Positions 1 through 7,223 are shown, numbered from the stretch's first letter. The stretch is 12,046 nt of DNA from an uncultured Lachnospiraceae bacterium (GCA_910579425.1 CAJTVL010000106.1:1-12046), one strand, 5' to 3'. The notes: a model not told the origin generated them from the sequence alone. Translations and numbers: made by a program.

Positions 1-261
1 GCACAAACAAAATCAAGAACCTATCGTCTGCACAGTTTCATTTATGGTGGTGCCAGGTGTGCGGGCATGGAGGTTTACTATGGAATCACAGACAACTTCC
101 AGAGTATCAGCAAATTTAGGCGGGAGGTGGTAAAGAGCCTGTTTAAATGGCTGAACCGCAGAAGCCAGAGGAAAAGTTACAGCTGGGAGGGATTTAACGA
201 GATGCTAAAGGGATATCCATTGGCAAAACCGAGAATCTATGTAAGTGTATATGCAGGATAG
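1..261 (+). CDS. ltrA: Group II intron reverse transcriptase/maturase, C-terminal fragment
   Basis: Intron-encoded proteins of this family splice the intron RNA and copy it into DNA targets. The readable part (67-261) contains YYGITDNF, KSLFKWLNRRSQRKSYSW and KPRIYVSVY, the signature of the maturase/thumb end of these proteins, and stops at TAG 259-261, just before domain V, as is usual. The real start lies upstream of the window; the ATG at 67 is internal. The frame stays open from base 1, but its residues 1-22 do not look like the family, while the +3 frame reads ...VCGH just before MEVYYG. A one-base frameshift around 66-68 is therefore possible, which would make this a pseudogene. Confidence 0.8.
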   Translation, partial: AQTKSRTYRLHSFIYGGARCAGMEVYYGITDNFQSISKFRREVVKSLFKWLNRRSQRKSYSWEGFNEMLKGYPLAKPRIYVSVYAG

Positions 262-285
262 CTGTTGAAGAATCAGTTTTGTAAA

Positions 286-357
286 GAGCCGGATGCGGAA
301 AAGCCGCACGTCCGGTTCTGTGAGGGGCATACCCTGTAAGGGGTATGTCTACTCGAC
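286..357 (+). ncRNA. Group II intron domains V and VI with 3' splice site
   Basis: Domain V is the catalytic hairpin at 286-318: GAGCCGGATGCGG, a GAAAA-type loop, CCGCACGTCCGGTTC, with the characteristic AGC-type base and the bulge on the 3' arm. Domain VI follows as a stem of CATACCC (328-334) with GGGTATG (341-347). The intron probably ends at AC 356-357. A351 lies about seven bases from that end and is a candidate branch-point adenosine, although I cannot prove that it is bulged. Confidence 0.85.
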
Positions 358-413
358 CAACTTTTTTAACATTTTTCATTTTACCTATTGACATTTCTTA
401 GCTGGACTTTCCC

Positions 414-2015
414 TTACGCTATCACTGGATTTGGAGCATAGTTCCCCAAGCCCTTCCGGTAAGTGAAGAGTTTTCGGAAATTCAATGCGCCCACTTTGAA
501 CCCAAAGAACAGTTTGCCTCTCACAAGCCCCCTTGGAAGTTTGTCTGTATGGTAGTTCCTACGCAGGCTCGATGGCAGGGTTTCAACTCCATTTCGCAGT
601 CTGGCGTAATTCGACCCCTCTTCCCCACTCATCTTTCGCTGGGTTTTCGCACGGTTGATGGATGTGAGAGACAAAACAAACGCTGAAACGCGTTTCCCTT
701 TCTGCGCAGGGCATTGCTCCCTGTATGGGCAGTTCTCACAGCAGGAAGAAGGAAATGACACCCGCATTCGCCCATTTTTGTATGGCTTGCTGCTGGAAAC
801 AGGTTCTATGCCTCCCGGACACGCAAGGATTCTTTTACCATCATCCGACAGCTCAAAGCCCGCATAAAAATCATTTGCTTTTTTCCCCGGCATATTTGTT
901 GAAACAATATGCACATTTTTTGTTTCTGCCAGCTTCTGGTTGCCGGGGGGGGGCGGATAGGCGCCGTCTGTTGCAATGGTTACTGGTTCTTCAGATGGTT
1001 CCATTGCTGTAAGGGTATCCTCCAGGAACTGGCTGTCGTTGTATGTGTTCTGTTCAAACTGATAATCCGTTATGACGGAGCCGTTTTCCCCAACGGATTC
1101 TTCCAGGTTTGCAACATAGCCCCGGTGTTCTTCCCCTGCTTTGCTGCGGAATGTCGCTTCCGGGTCTGACGGGTTTTGGAGGATGGACGAATCCATTGTC
1201 CCATCCTCGTGTGTCGCCAGCCGCCGGTTGCCTTTTTCCCCGACCATCTGCTCACGAATACAGCGGGTAAAGATCTGGTACTCCTTCCAGTCATTATAAC
1301 GCCCGTCACAGAAAGCAAGGAGGGCATCTGCATCTGTTAAAAGCTGCAGACACTTTTGTGCATAATCGGAGTTCCTGGCATAGTAGAAAACCTGGTTGAA
1401 GTCATTATCGTCCGCGTAGTGGAGCAGACTTTCCGGAATCCCTTCCACGAATTCCCTTTTTAGACGGATAACCAGATCCGCGATACAGGTGTAGATCAGT
1501 TCCAGACGGCTGAGCTTTTTGATGTTTGCATCGATCATCATAGAATCCATCCGCCTGGTTTTACCGGAAATTTTCATGACCCTGGCAATCTCTTTAGACA
1601 GGGAAACAATGCAGGTGTGCATCAGGTCATTGCCGGTTTCCTGCTCATATAGATAGCACCTTTTGCGGAAATGCTGAAGGCTCTTGTCAGAAAGGGGCTG
1701 TTCCTCAAAGCTTGTGGTGTGAAGGGCGTACTGGAGCCTGACATCCAGCATGAGCCCCTCCACAATGTCGTCATCGGAATAGTCCAGCAGCTCCTTGATG
1801 ATGCTTGCTCCGACCATGACGTTTATGGGGGTGTTCGGTCTGCCATTGTTTTCACAATAAAGCACACGGAATGGTTCTTCTTCAATCTTTGGGAAGAGTT
1901 CATCAGCGAATATTTTAGCCCATAAGTTTTCCAGGGCTTTACGCTCCCTTGCAGTAAGGGAAAAAAGAGCGTCATCCAGTGTCATCTGCTGTGCAGGGTT
2001 TGTAAAAAAGGACAT
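414..2015 (-). CDS. IS1182-type DDE transposase
   Basis: This 533-aa protein is of the usual length for the IS1182 group and would cut and rejoin its element's DNA ends. The N-terminal 120 residues (GRPNTPINVMVGASIIKEL, then LSDKSLQHFRKR) match the family's opening domain. Candidate catalytic residues are D157 or D162 (RRMDSMMIDAN), D350 (IATDGAY) and E478 (RNGVETLPS). A cysteine cluster (CCENCPYREQC, 425-435) and the terminal RGKLFFGFKVGALNFRKL block complete the family pattern. The start is supported by GGAGGT nine bases upstream of ATG. After D350 the residues PPPP are encoded by a run of nine G on the + strand (945-953), where relatives usually carry a short SGEE-like stretch; a local mutation or a homopolymer error is possible. 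I could not identify the terminal inverted repeats. Confidence 0.9.
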   Translation of the reverse strand: MSFFTNPAQQMTLDDALFSLTARERKALENLWAKIFADELFPKIEEEPFRVLYCENNGRPNTPINVMVGASIIKELLDYSDDDIVEGLMLDVRLQYALHTTSFEEQPLSDKSLQHFRKRCYLYEQETGNDLMHTCIVSLSKEIARVMKISGKTRRMDSMMIDANIKKLSRLELIYTCIADLVIRLKREFVEGIPESLLHYADDNDFNQVFYYARNSDYAQKCLQLLTDADALLAFCDGRYNDWKEYQIFTRCIREQMVGEKGNRRLATHEDGTMDSSILQNPSDPEATFRSKAGEEHRGYVANLEESVGENGSVITDYQFEQNTYNDSQFLEDTLTAMEPSEEPVTIATDGAYPPPPGNQKLAETKNVHIVSTNMPGKKANDFYAGFELSDDGKRILACPGGIEPVSSSKPYKNGRMRVSFPSSCCENCPYREQCPAQKGKRVSAFVLSLTSINRAKTQRKMSGEEGSNYARLRNGVETLPSSLRRNYHTDKLPRGLVRGKLFFGFKVGALNFRKLFTYRKGLGNYAPNPVIA

Positions 2016-2253
2016 CTTTCACACCTCCAATTTGATACTTATATTTTACCATATGCGGGGTTTGAAAGCCATCAATTGCAATAATATATCAGGGTTGTTT
2101 CATGAAGACTTTATCATCTATTTTTCAAATTATGAGGGAAAATGTAATTTAAGATATTGCCTTTGTAAGCTTTTCAACAGCCATTATCCAAAAAAACGCG
2201 CAAAGTTCCCCCTATCGTCTGATCTGCATTTTTCGAATTGTCAAGGCTCTGGT
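2016..2253. other. Upstream region of the IS1182-type element
   Basis: AT-rich DNA between the transposase start and the ISAs1 stub. It holds the transposase ribosome site (minus-strand GGAGGT just outside the ATG) and presumably the promoter and right end of the insertion sequence. I find no convincing inverted repeat matching 358-413 and no credible gene; the short + strand frame at 2032-2271 has no ribosome site or recognisable content. Confidence 0.5.
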
Positions 2254-2493
2254 TTAGTAAAGGCTTGGTAATGGATCAAAGACCCATTTTAGCGCAACAG
2301 AAAAATTATCTGTTATCTCATCAATCACATCTATTACCAACCTTCTGTCTTTTGGGGCATCTATCTGCATCAACCGGATGATGTTATATGCTGTTTTCCG
2401 TAACACAGATAATACATTCTTCGATTTCCTTGCTGTACTCCTATCTTCCATGAAGTCCGTATCCAGGACATAATGCAGGCAGTTCTCTATTAC
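2254..2493 (-). pseudogene. ISAs1-type transposase, C-terminal stub
   Basis: Read on the minus strand from 2493, the frame gives VIENCLHYVLDTDFMEDRS, then ARKSKNVLSVLRKTAYNII. This matches the catalytic end of ISAs1/H-repeat-type transposases, whose consensus is roughly W-x-IEN-x-LHW-x-LDV-x-F-x-ED. About 78 codons remain of the usual 350-400, and the stop is at 2254-2256. The glutamate of IEN is the family's third acidic catalytic residue. An in-frame TAA lies just upstream of the VIEN codons (2494-2496), and everything N-terminal is missing, replaced by the palindrome and end of the trio element at 2521. The missing half would be expected on the far side of that element, but an IS256 remnant occupies that place. 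Confidence 0.82.
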
Positions 2494-2518
2494 TTATCTG
2501 AACATTCAGGTAAGCAAT
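2489..2518. repeat. Palindrome centred on CA at the 5' junction of RIT-1
   Basis: Arms 2489-2502 and 2505-2518 are inverted copies at 12 of 14 positions, around the dinucleotide CA (2503-2504). The mismatched pairs are 2497/2510 and 2492/2515. The left arm overlaps the last readable ISAs1 codons. From C2503 to the first T of the TTAT that opens the outer end repeat (2520) is 17 nt, the same as at 7206/7223. It could be a recombinase core site formed by target and element half-sites. Confidence 0.7.
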
Positions 2519-2540
2519 CTTATCCGCCGCCTTTTTTTAT

Positions 2541-2610
2541 CCGCATCTTTTTCAGAGGATACCAGAAATACCGGTTCTTATCCATGCTGCCTGAAAAAAG
2601 ATGCGGATAA
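2541..2610 (+). repeat. RIT-1 left terminal inverted repeat (stem-loop)
   Basis: This 70-bp unit matches the reverse complement of 6596-6665 with one mismatch. It is also internally palindromic: the arm at 2535-2555 (key part CCGCATCTTTTTCAG) pairs with 2591-2612, leaving one unpaired A and a 35-nt loop (2556-2590). Part of the arm, TTATCCGC (2537-2544), is repeated directly at 2520-2527, exactly 17 bp further out. Confidence 0.93.
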
Positions 2611-2687
2611 AATTTTTTCATAAGCAATCTCCAGCACTGGTTATGATCAAAACATGATATAACTTTTGCTGAAAGGAGATGAATTTT

Positions 2688-4568
2688 ATGAATGTTTATG
2701 AAACAAATGTAACTATCGTACTGAAAAAGCTTAATGAAGTTGAGTATGAACAACGGGTCAGGGATTACCACTTATGCGCATACCGCGAATTCAGGCTGTA
2801 CCTTCAAGAAAAAAACGCTGAATATTCTACTGATTTGGCTCTTGAATGGCTGCGGCTGTCAAAAAAGGCCTGCCTGCCACATGTCTATCAGGAACGTTCA
2901 CGGTCCATCAAAAAGCTGATGGATGTATTCGAGCTTGGGCATATCAGGCCGCCCCTCCTATCCCGTGAAAAAATTGCTGTCCTGCCCTCTTTGGAGAACT
3001 GGCTTGACCAGTTCCTCACCCAAAACAAAGACAATTATACACGCAGCTCCTGCAGGGACTATCGGATGTACTGCCGCCGGTTTCTCAGATTCTTACAGAA
3101 CAGAGGCATTACGGATTTCAGCCAGTTATCCTACCCTCTCCTGGGTGAGTATGCTGGTCTTCTTCCCGGTGGTGATGCAGGGATTTCTATGACAGGCGTA
3201 TTCCTCAGTTTCCTCTCTGATGAGGGATGCTGCACTGCCGGACTTTACTGGTACTTCCATTATTACCGTGAGAAGTGGCTTCTACGCCCCGGGGATATTC
3301 CCCTGGAACAGCAGGCCCTAATTGAGGCTTTCCGGTCAGAAAACAGGATGCTCCCGCTCGCCCAATACCAGCAAGCCCTTGGACGCTATCTGGAGGTTCT
3401 GGAAGAAAAAGTCTATCAGTCCACAATCCTCCTGCATTCCCGGCGTGCCCTCCGGCTGCTTCTTGTATTTCTGGAAATGGGGAACCTCGGATACCATAAG
3501 GCAGTGGCAGACCTCTGGTATAAATCCAATGAGCCGAACCTTGGCGGCGCAAAACATATGATAAAAAAAGCTCTGGAGATGTTTGGGGATTATGTGGAGA
3601 CCGGGCTGCTGAAGGCGTCCCATGTATACCGGTCAGTTTCTCCAGAAACTGTCCCGGAATGGGGAAAGGATGCACTGGATGCCTTTATCCTTCAGAAGAA
3701 GAAAGAGAAATATGCAGGGACATCTGTCAGCTTTTACCGGAATGCCTGCATCCGTTTCCTGGCCTTCCTCGACCTGAACGGGGTCCGTTCTTATGCGGAG
3801 ATAACACGGCCGCATACTTTTCAGTTCAGCATTTCAGACAGCCATAAAACTTCATACAGTAAAAACGCCTACGCATGCAGGATCAGAAAGTTCCTGCGTT
3901 TTCTGGAGCGTGAAAAGCTGCTCTGCGTGGCCGGCCTGTATCTGTCACTGATGCCTGCTTCCTCATCAGGCGAACGCCCTGTCATTACCCTGACGGAGGA
4001 AGAAAAGGAAAAAATCAGCATCTATATCCGAGATGCCAGGACGCCGCTCCAACTGAGGGACAGCGCGGTCCTGCTGCTCGGAAAAGATATGGGAATCCGG
4101 GCATGCGATATCGCAAAGCTGACTTTTGGGGATATTGACTGGAAAAACCGCCTTATTCACTTTAACCAGGATAAAACGGACACTGACCTGTGCTTTCTCA
4201 TGCCGGTCCAGGTAGGAAATGCCATCTTCGCATATCTCAAAAGCGGAAGGCCCAGACTGGCAGAAACGGATTCTATTTTTGTACAGAGCAAAGCCCCTTA
4301 TGCCCCGGTAAACAAAGGAGCCTGCCGGGGCGCACTGGAACGGACACTGCCGGGGCGGAAGGTTGCCGGTTCCGGCTTCCATGTAATGAGGAAGACTTTT
4401 TCCACAGATATGCTGCGGGGAGGGGCGGACCCCTCCAGCATTGCTGACGCACTGGGACATTCAGCAAATGATACGGTCAGTAAATATCTGGGGCTGGATG
4501 AAGAGAAGATGGCACTTTGCCCGCTATCCCTTTCAGAGGCCGGGATTGCAGTGAAAGGAGGCGAATGA
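2688..4568 (+). CDS. ritA: RIT-1 first tyrosine recombinase, RitA-type, large
   Basis: This 626-aa tyrosine recombinase starts at ATG 2688, because GGAG at 2675-2678 lies nine bases upstream; the in-frame ATG at 2679 is too close to it. All catalytic residues are visible near the C-terminus (numbered from 2688): R471 (GIRACDIAKL), K496 (NQDKTDT), H565 and R568 (FHVMRKTF), H591 (LGHS) and Y600 (SKYLGL). The roughly 430 residues before the catalytic domain look like a series of SAM-like core-binding modules rather than one (see findings), explaining the unusual length. The protein would cut and exchange strands through the tyrosine at the element ends. The tail VKGGE and stop are encoded inside the ribosome site of the next gene, which begins one base later, so translation is probably coupled. 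Confidence 0.9.
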   Translation: MNVYETNVTIVLKKLNEVEYEQRVRDYHLCAYREFRLYLQEKNAEYSTDLALEWLRLSKKACLPHVYQERSRSIKKLMDVFELGHIRPPLLSREKIAVLPSLENWLDQFLTQNKDNYTRSSCRDYRMYCRRFLRFLQNRGITDFSQLSYPLLGEYAGLLPGGDAGISMTGVFLSFLSDEGCCTAGLYWYFHYYREKWLLRPGDIPLEQQALIEAFRSENRMLPLAQYQQALGRYLEVLEEKVYQSTILLHSRRALRLLLVFLEMGNLGYHKAVADLWYKSNEPNLGGAKHMIKKALEMFGDYVETGLLKASHVYRSVSPETVPEWGKDALDAFILQKKKEKYAGTSVSFYRNACIRFLAFLDLNGVRSYAEITRPHTFQFSISDSHKTSYSKNAYACRIRKFLRFLEREKLLCVAGLYLSLMPASSSGERPVITLTEEEKEKISIYIRDARTPLQLRDSAVLLLGKDMGIRACDIAKLTFGDIDWKNRLIHFNQDKTDTDLCFLMPVQVGNAIFAYLKSGRPRLAETDSIFVQSKAPYAPVNKGACRGALERTLPGRKVAGSGFHVMRKTFSTDMLRGGADPSSIADALGHSANDTVSKYLGLDEEKMALCPLSLSEAGIAVKGGE

Positions 4569-4569
4569 G

Positions 4570-5559
4570 ATGGAAACGGAACTGAAAAGCTATACTTATG
4601 TAAGTTCCCTGGGCCAACACATGGAAGACTTTATCTGCCTGAAACGCAGCCTGGGCTATAAATACAATGACGAAGCCTATTTTTTGTCCCAGTTTGACAG
4701 ATACTGGGCGAGTGTCGGTGATGGCTCGGTATTCGTCACATATGAAAACGTCTCCGGCTATCTGGAACAGCGCCAAGGGGAGACCCGCCGCAGCCACAGC
4801 CACCGCATTGCAGTATTTACGCAGTTCGCCAAGTATATGCTCCAGATTGGCATCCCCTGTTTTATCCCCAATAAGGGCATCCGGTATCCAAAACCGATCG
4901 TCCATATCCTCTCAGATGCAGAGATATCGGCACTGTTTGCAGAGATTGATTCCTATTTCCCCCAAAACGGGGTTCTGCGGAATGTCTGCCTCTGTCAGGG
5001 ATATAAAGTGATTTTCCGCCTGATCTACTGTTTAGGGCTGCGGCTGTCCGAGGCATGCTCCATCAGAATTTCTGATATTGATTTAAGGAACGGGAGGCTT
5101 TATCTGAAAAAAGGAGCAAAAAAAGAAAAAGAACGTGTCGTCTATGTAGCTGGGGACCTGCTGGCGCTGGTGGCAGACACGGTTGAAGCCAATAAGAGAT
5201 GTCTGGGAACCGAACCATCATGGCTGTTTCCTGGATATCGTCCAGAAAAGCACATATCCATCCACACCGTGGACAAACGATTCAATACTGCTTGGTCAGG
5301 GACTCCTTTTGCAGAAGCTTGTGAAAAGAAGCCCACTGTACACTCCCTGCGCCATACATTTGTGGTAAAACGCATGAATCTCTGGATGGAACAGGGAATT
5401 GATTTGAACAGGATGCTGCCATATCTGAGCAGGTTCTTGGGGCATATGTCATTCCACGAGACCTATTACTACTACCATATGGTTTATGAAGCTTACCGTA
5501 TCATCCGTGCAAAGGATACCGTTTCCGACAGTGTCATACCGGAGGTGAGAGACAAATGA
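4570..5559 (+). CDS. ritB: RIT-1 second tyrosine recombinase, RitB-type
   Basis: This 329-aa recombinase begins at ATG 4570, one base after the stop of the previous gene; AAAGGAG at 4554-4560 serves as ribosome site. The N-terminal half (to about residue 105) is a core-binding domain with the GYKYNDEAYFLSQFDRY segment; the rest is catalytic. Visible active-site residues are R158 (GLRLSEA), lysines around 178-183 (KKGAKKEK), H258, R261 and H262 (HSLRHTF), H292 (LGHMS) and a tyrosine within YYYY 299-302. All positions of the family are therefore occupied and the enzyme is probably active. Its stop overlaps the start of the third gene by four bases (ATGA). Confidence 0.92.
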   Translation: METELKSYTYVSSLGQHMEDFICLKRSLGYKYNDEAYFLSQFDRYWASVGDGSVFVTYENVSGYLEQRQGETRRSHSHRIAVFTQFAKYMLQIGIPCFIPNKGIRYPKPIVHILSDAEISALFAEIDSYFPQNGVLRNVCLCQGYKVIFRLIYCLGLRLSEACSIRISDIDLRNGRLYLKKGAKKEKERVVYVAGDLLALVADTVEANKRCLGTEPSWLFPGYRPEKHISIHTVDKRFNTAWSGTPFAEACEKKPTVHSLRHTFVVKRMNLWMEQGIDLNRMLPYLSRFLGHMSFHETYYYYHMVYEAYRIIRAKDTVSDSVIPEVRDK

Positions 5560-6590
5560 ATACTAAAAAACTGGATCACGCATTATTCTTTTCCATGACG
5601 CTTGATTTTCTGGAAACCTATCTGGTTAAGGAAAAAGATGGGAGCGCACATACCCGAAAAAGCTACAAGGAGGCGTTAAGTATATTCCGCAGATATGTAA
5701 GCAGCGAAAAACAATGTTCCATAAAAACCTTCCGCTTTTTGGACTGTACTTACGATTTTGTGCTGGACTACAGGAACTGGCTTTATGATGTAAAGAATTG
5801 TAGCGCATCAACGGCCAACCACCGTCTGGCAGTGCTGAAATCTTATATACAGTATGCTACCGCCAGAGACCTGGCAGTCCAGCAGATTGCTTTTTGTGTT
5901 GAGGAAGTCCCTTTTCTGCGGGTGCCCAAAAAGCTTCGGCCAATACTGAGCAAAGACCAGTTATCTGAGTTGTTTATGCTTCCGAAAAATACGCATTTGG
6001 GAAGGCGGGATCTGATGATACTCGTCCTCCTTTTTGATACTGCGGTCAGGGTAGAGGAACTGGTAAAACTAAAAATCGAAAATGTCATTCTTTTTGTCAT
6101 GGAACCGTATATACTGGTTGAAGGGAAAGGAGGTAAGGAACGGACAGTGGCTCTTAGCAGTAAAACCGTAGCTTTGTTAAAAGACTATATGGAAGAGTTC
6201 CACACGGGAAATACCTACGGCCCTCTCTTCTATACGGTTATAAGAGGCGAGAAAGGAAAAATGTCAACACGGAATGTAGAGCGGCTTGTAAAGAAATATG
6301 CTGATATTCTCCGCGGCCAGGTTCCGGGGGTTCCTGAATCAGTATATCCTCATATGTTCCGCCGGACACGGGCCAGCGGCTTATATCAGGATGGAGTGGA
6401 TATCAGCCTGATATCCAAAGTACTTGGGCATTCTTCTATCGAAACCACAAAGGATCATTATGCAATCCCTTCATTGGAGCAAAAGAAAGCAGCCATGGAA
6501 AAAGGCAGTACATGTGAACCGGGAATGCAGCAAGAACAGCTGTGGCCTGATGATGAGGATGAGCTTGCCAGGATCTGTGGGCTGACATAA
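5556..6590 (+). CDS. ritC: RIT-1 third tyrosine recombinase, RitC-type
   Basis: This 344-aa recombinase starts in an ATGA overlap with the preceding gene, with GGAGGTGAG upstream. The N-terminal core-binding domain occupies about residues 10-105 (HTRKSYKEALSIFRRYV, then STANHRLAVLKSYIQY). The catalytic domain shows R165 (AVRVEELVKL), K189/K192 (EGKGGKERTV), H266 and R269 (HMFRRTRAS), H292 (LGHSS) and Y302 (DHYAIPS). Where many relatives have R-H after the second arginine motif, this protein has R-R; the essential H-x-x-R is intact. The stop codon lies five bases before the right terminal stem-loop, so that structure may also affect the 3' end of the transcript. Confidence 0.92.
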   Translation: MNTKKLDHALFFSMTLDFLETYLVKEKDGSAHTRKSYKEALSIFRRYVSSEKQCSIKTFRFLDCTYDFVLDYRNWLYDVKNCSASTANHRLAVLKSYIQYATARDLAVQQIAFCVEEVPFLRVPKKLRPILSKDQLSELFMLPKNTHLGRRDLMILVLLFDTAVRVEELVKLKIENVILFVMEPYILVEGKGGKERTVALSSKTVALLKDYMEEFHTGNTYGPLFYTVIRGEKGKMSTRNVERLVKKYADILRGQVPGVPESVYPHMFRRTRASGLYQDGVDISLISKVLGHSSIETTKDHYAIPSLEQKKAAMEKGSTCEPGMQQEQLWPDDEDELARICGLT

Positions 6591-6595
6591 AACGG

Positions 6596-6665
6596 TTATC
6601 CGCATCTTTTTTCAGGCGGCATGGATAAGAACCGGTATTTCTGGTATCCTCTGAAAAAGATGCGG
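6596..6665 (-). repeat. RIT-1 right terminal inverted repeat (stem-loop)
   Basis: Reverse complement of 2541-2610 with one mismatch (GGCGGC here against GGCAGC). The arms at 6600-6615 and 6651-6665 pair around a 35-nt loop (6616-6650), with one unpaired T. Unlike the other ends, the expected outer repeat 17 bp outside is absent: after GATGCGG the sequence changes to GAGGCTGTAAAAAATTC. Confidence 0.93.
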
Positions 6666-6667
6666 GA

Positions 6668-6985
6668 GGCTGTAAAAAATTCTGTGTCTATGGGTAAAAA
6701 TCTTTGTTGATAGGAACCAGATATGTAAAAATTTGCTGTCGAATAACATTACTTTTGTGTTGTCGAAATTCTTTTCTAATTATAGTATTGCCAGCTTATT
6801 TATTTCTATACACATTTCAAATTTTTTGCACACCAACCAGGCATCAGCAGAAAGAAAATGGTATGTGGGCGCTGCCCACACCTGGCCTCCGGAATAAGGC
6901 TGGTTTTTTCTGTCAATACTGCTAATGCCGATGGAATAAGGCCGGGACATTTCTTGATAAGATCTGGTGTCCCGGCTTTTTCCTT
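6668..6985. other. Non-coding stretch, probable left side of an IS256-type remnant
   Basis: GGCTGTAAAAAATTCTGTG at 6668-6686 resembles, from memory, the terminal repeat of IS256-family elements. It lies outside the C-terminus of an IS256 transposase remnant, but the distance of about 300 bp is longer than usual, so extra DNA may be present. The middle part is AT-rich with no credible gene. Two hairpins occur: TGTGGGC-GCT-GCCCACA (6864-6880) and the terminator-like structure at 6941-6981. The short + strand frame at 6704-6925 crosses both the AT-rich part and the first hairpin and lacks a ribosome site. Confidence 0.4.
6941..6981 (+). terminator. Probable rho-independent terminator
   Basis: GCCGGGACA (6941-6949) pairs perfectly with TGTCCCGGC (6968-6976), with an 18-nt loop, followed by TTTTT. 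The T-run lies on the + strand side, so it would stop + strand transcription, for example read-through from RIT-1. It lies just downstream of the IS256 remnant's stop codon on the other strand but has no T-run in that direction. Confidence 0.65.
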
Positions 6986-7204
6986 TTACAGGTACTGGGT
7001 AAGCCTGTCCCCATAAAGGACTATCATCTGGTTTAACGCCTGATCCCAGTTCCTGTAGCGCTGCGTCCATTTTTTGACCACGTTCCCACTGGCAAGATAA
7101 AGCATTTTTTCTAAGGAACTGTCACTTGGGAATACGCTTTTTGCCTTAGTCACTTTCCGGCACTGGCGGTTGAGCCCTTCTATGATATTTGTGGTGCTAT
7201 AACG
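6986..7204 (-). pseudogene. IS256-type (mutator) transposase, C-terminal stub
   Basis: The minus strand reads RYSTTNIIEGLNRQ, CRKVTKAKSVFPSD, EKMLYLASGN and KKWTQRYRNWDQALNQ before a stop at 6986-6988. This is the unmistakable end of an IS256-family transposase. Seventy-two codons remain of about 400; the glutamate in NIIEGLN is the third catalytic acidic residue of the family, and the first two are lost. Beyond 7204 the frame soon meets TAA and similarity ends within the palindrome at 7191-7222, which abuts the 5' end of a second trio element. The N-terminal part should lie on the far side of that element, outside the window. Confidence 0.9.
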
Positions 7205-7222
7205 ACATCGTTATAGTACCAC
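7191..7222. repeat. Palindrome centred on CA at the 5' junction of RIT-2
   Basis: Arms 7191-7206 side and 7207-7222 side form a near-perfect inverted repeat around CA (7206-7207): the core CTATAACGA (7197-7205) and TCGTTATAG (7208-7216) pair fully, then one mismatch (7196/7217), then GTGGT (7191-7195) pairs with ACCAC (7218-7222). Outside the CA, 14 of 15 arm positions pair. The left arm is IS256 transposase coding sequence (YSTT codons). C7206 is 17 nt before the TTAT at 7223, the same spacing as at RIT-1. Confidence 0.88.
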
Positions 7223-7223
7223 T

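Larger units (their letters stand above)
1..357 (+). mobile_element. Group II intron, 3' portion (5' part outside window)
   Basis: The segment holds the C-terminus of a group II intron reverse transcriptase/maturase, then a domain V hairpin and a domain VI-like hairpin, in the order expected at the 3' end of a bacterial group II intron. The intron appears to end near 357 with the usual purine-pyrimidine (AC) after CTACTCG. What follows (from 358) is AT-rich and leads into the 3' side of an IS1182-type transposase gene on the opposite strand, so the intron lies next to, or within the end of, that insertion sequence. The 5' intron domains and most of the protein are outside the window. Confidence 0.85.
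2521..6665 (+). mobile_element. RIT-1, complete recombinase-in-trio element
   Basis: Three tyrosine recombinase genes in one operon (2688-6590) fill the element, with no cargo. Both ends carry the same 70-bp sequence in inverted orientation (2541-2610 and 6596-6665, 69/70 identical). At the left a further 20 nt (2521-2540) includes an outer partial repeat that I count as element DNA by analogy with the end at 10043. The right end stops abruptly at GATGCGG, followed by different sequence, so a matching outer segment has probably been lost there. Trio operons flanked by inverted repeats are the hallmark of RIT elements. Tn554-type transposons also encode two tyrosine recombinases of about 360 and 630 aa but in another order and with a small third protein, so RIT fits better. 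Confidence 0.85.

Noticed and set aside
358..2253. Terminal inverted repeats for the IS1182-type element
   Set aside because: I compared 358-413 with the reverse complement of 2016-2253 by eye and found only short AT-rich matches.
3205..4460. Minus strand frames of 156 and 164 aa opposite ritA of RIT-1
   Set aside because: Antisense to a gene with a full catalytic set; low-complexity content typical of shadow frames.
2521..6665. Integron or Tn554-type transposon as the identity of the recombinase operon
   Set aside because: No attC-like array or cassette genes; gene order and the third full-length recombinase do not match Tn554, while the inverted-repeat-bounded trio matches RIT elements.
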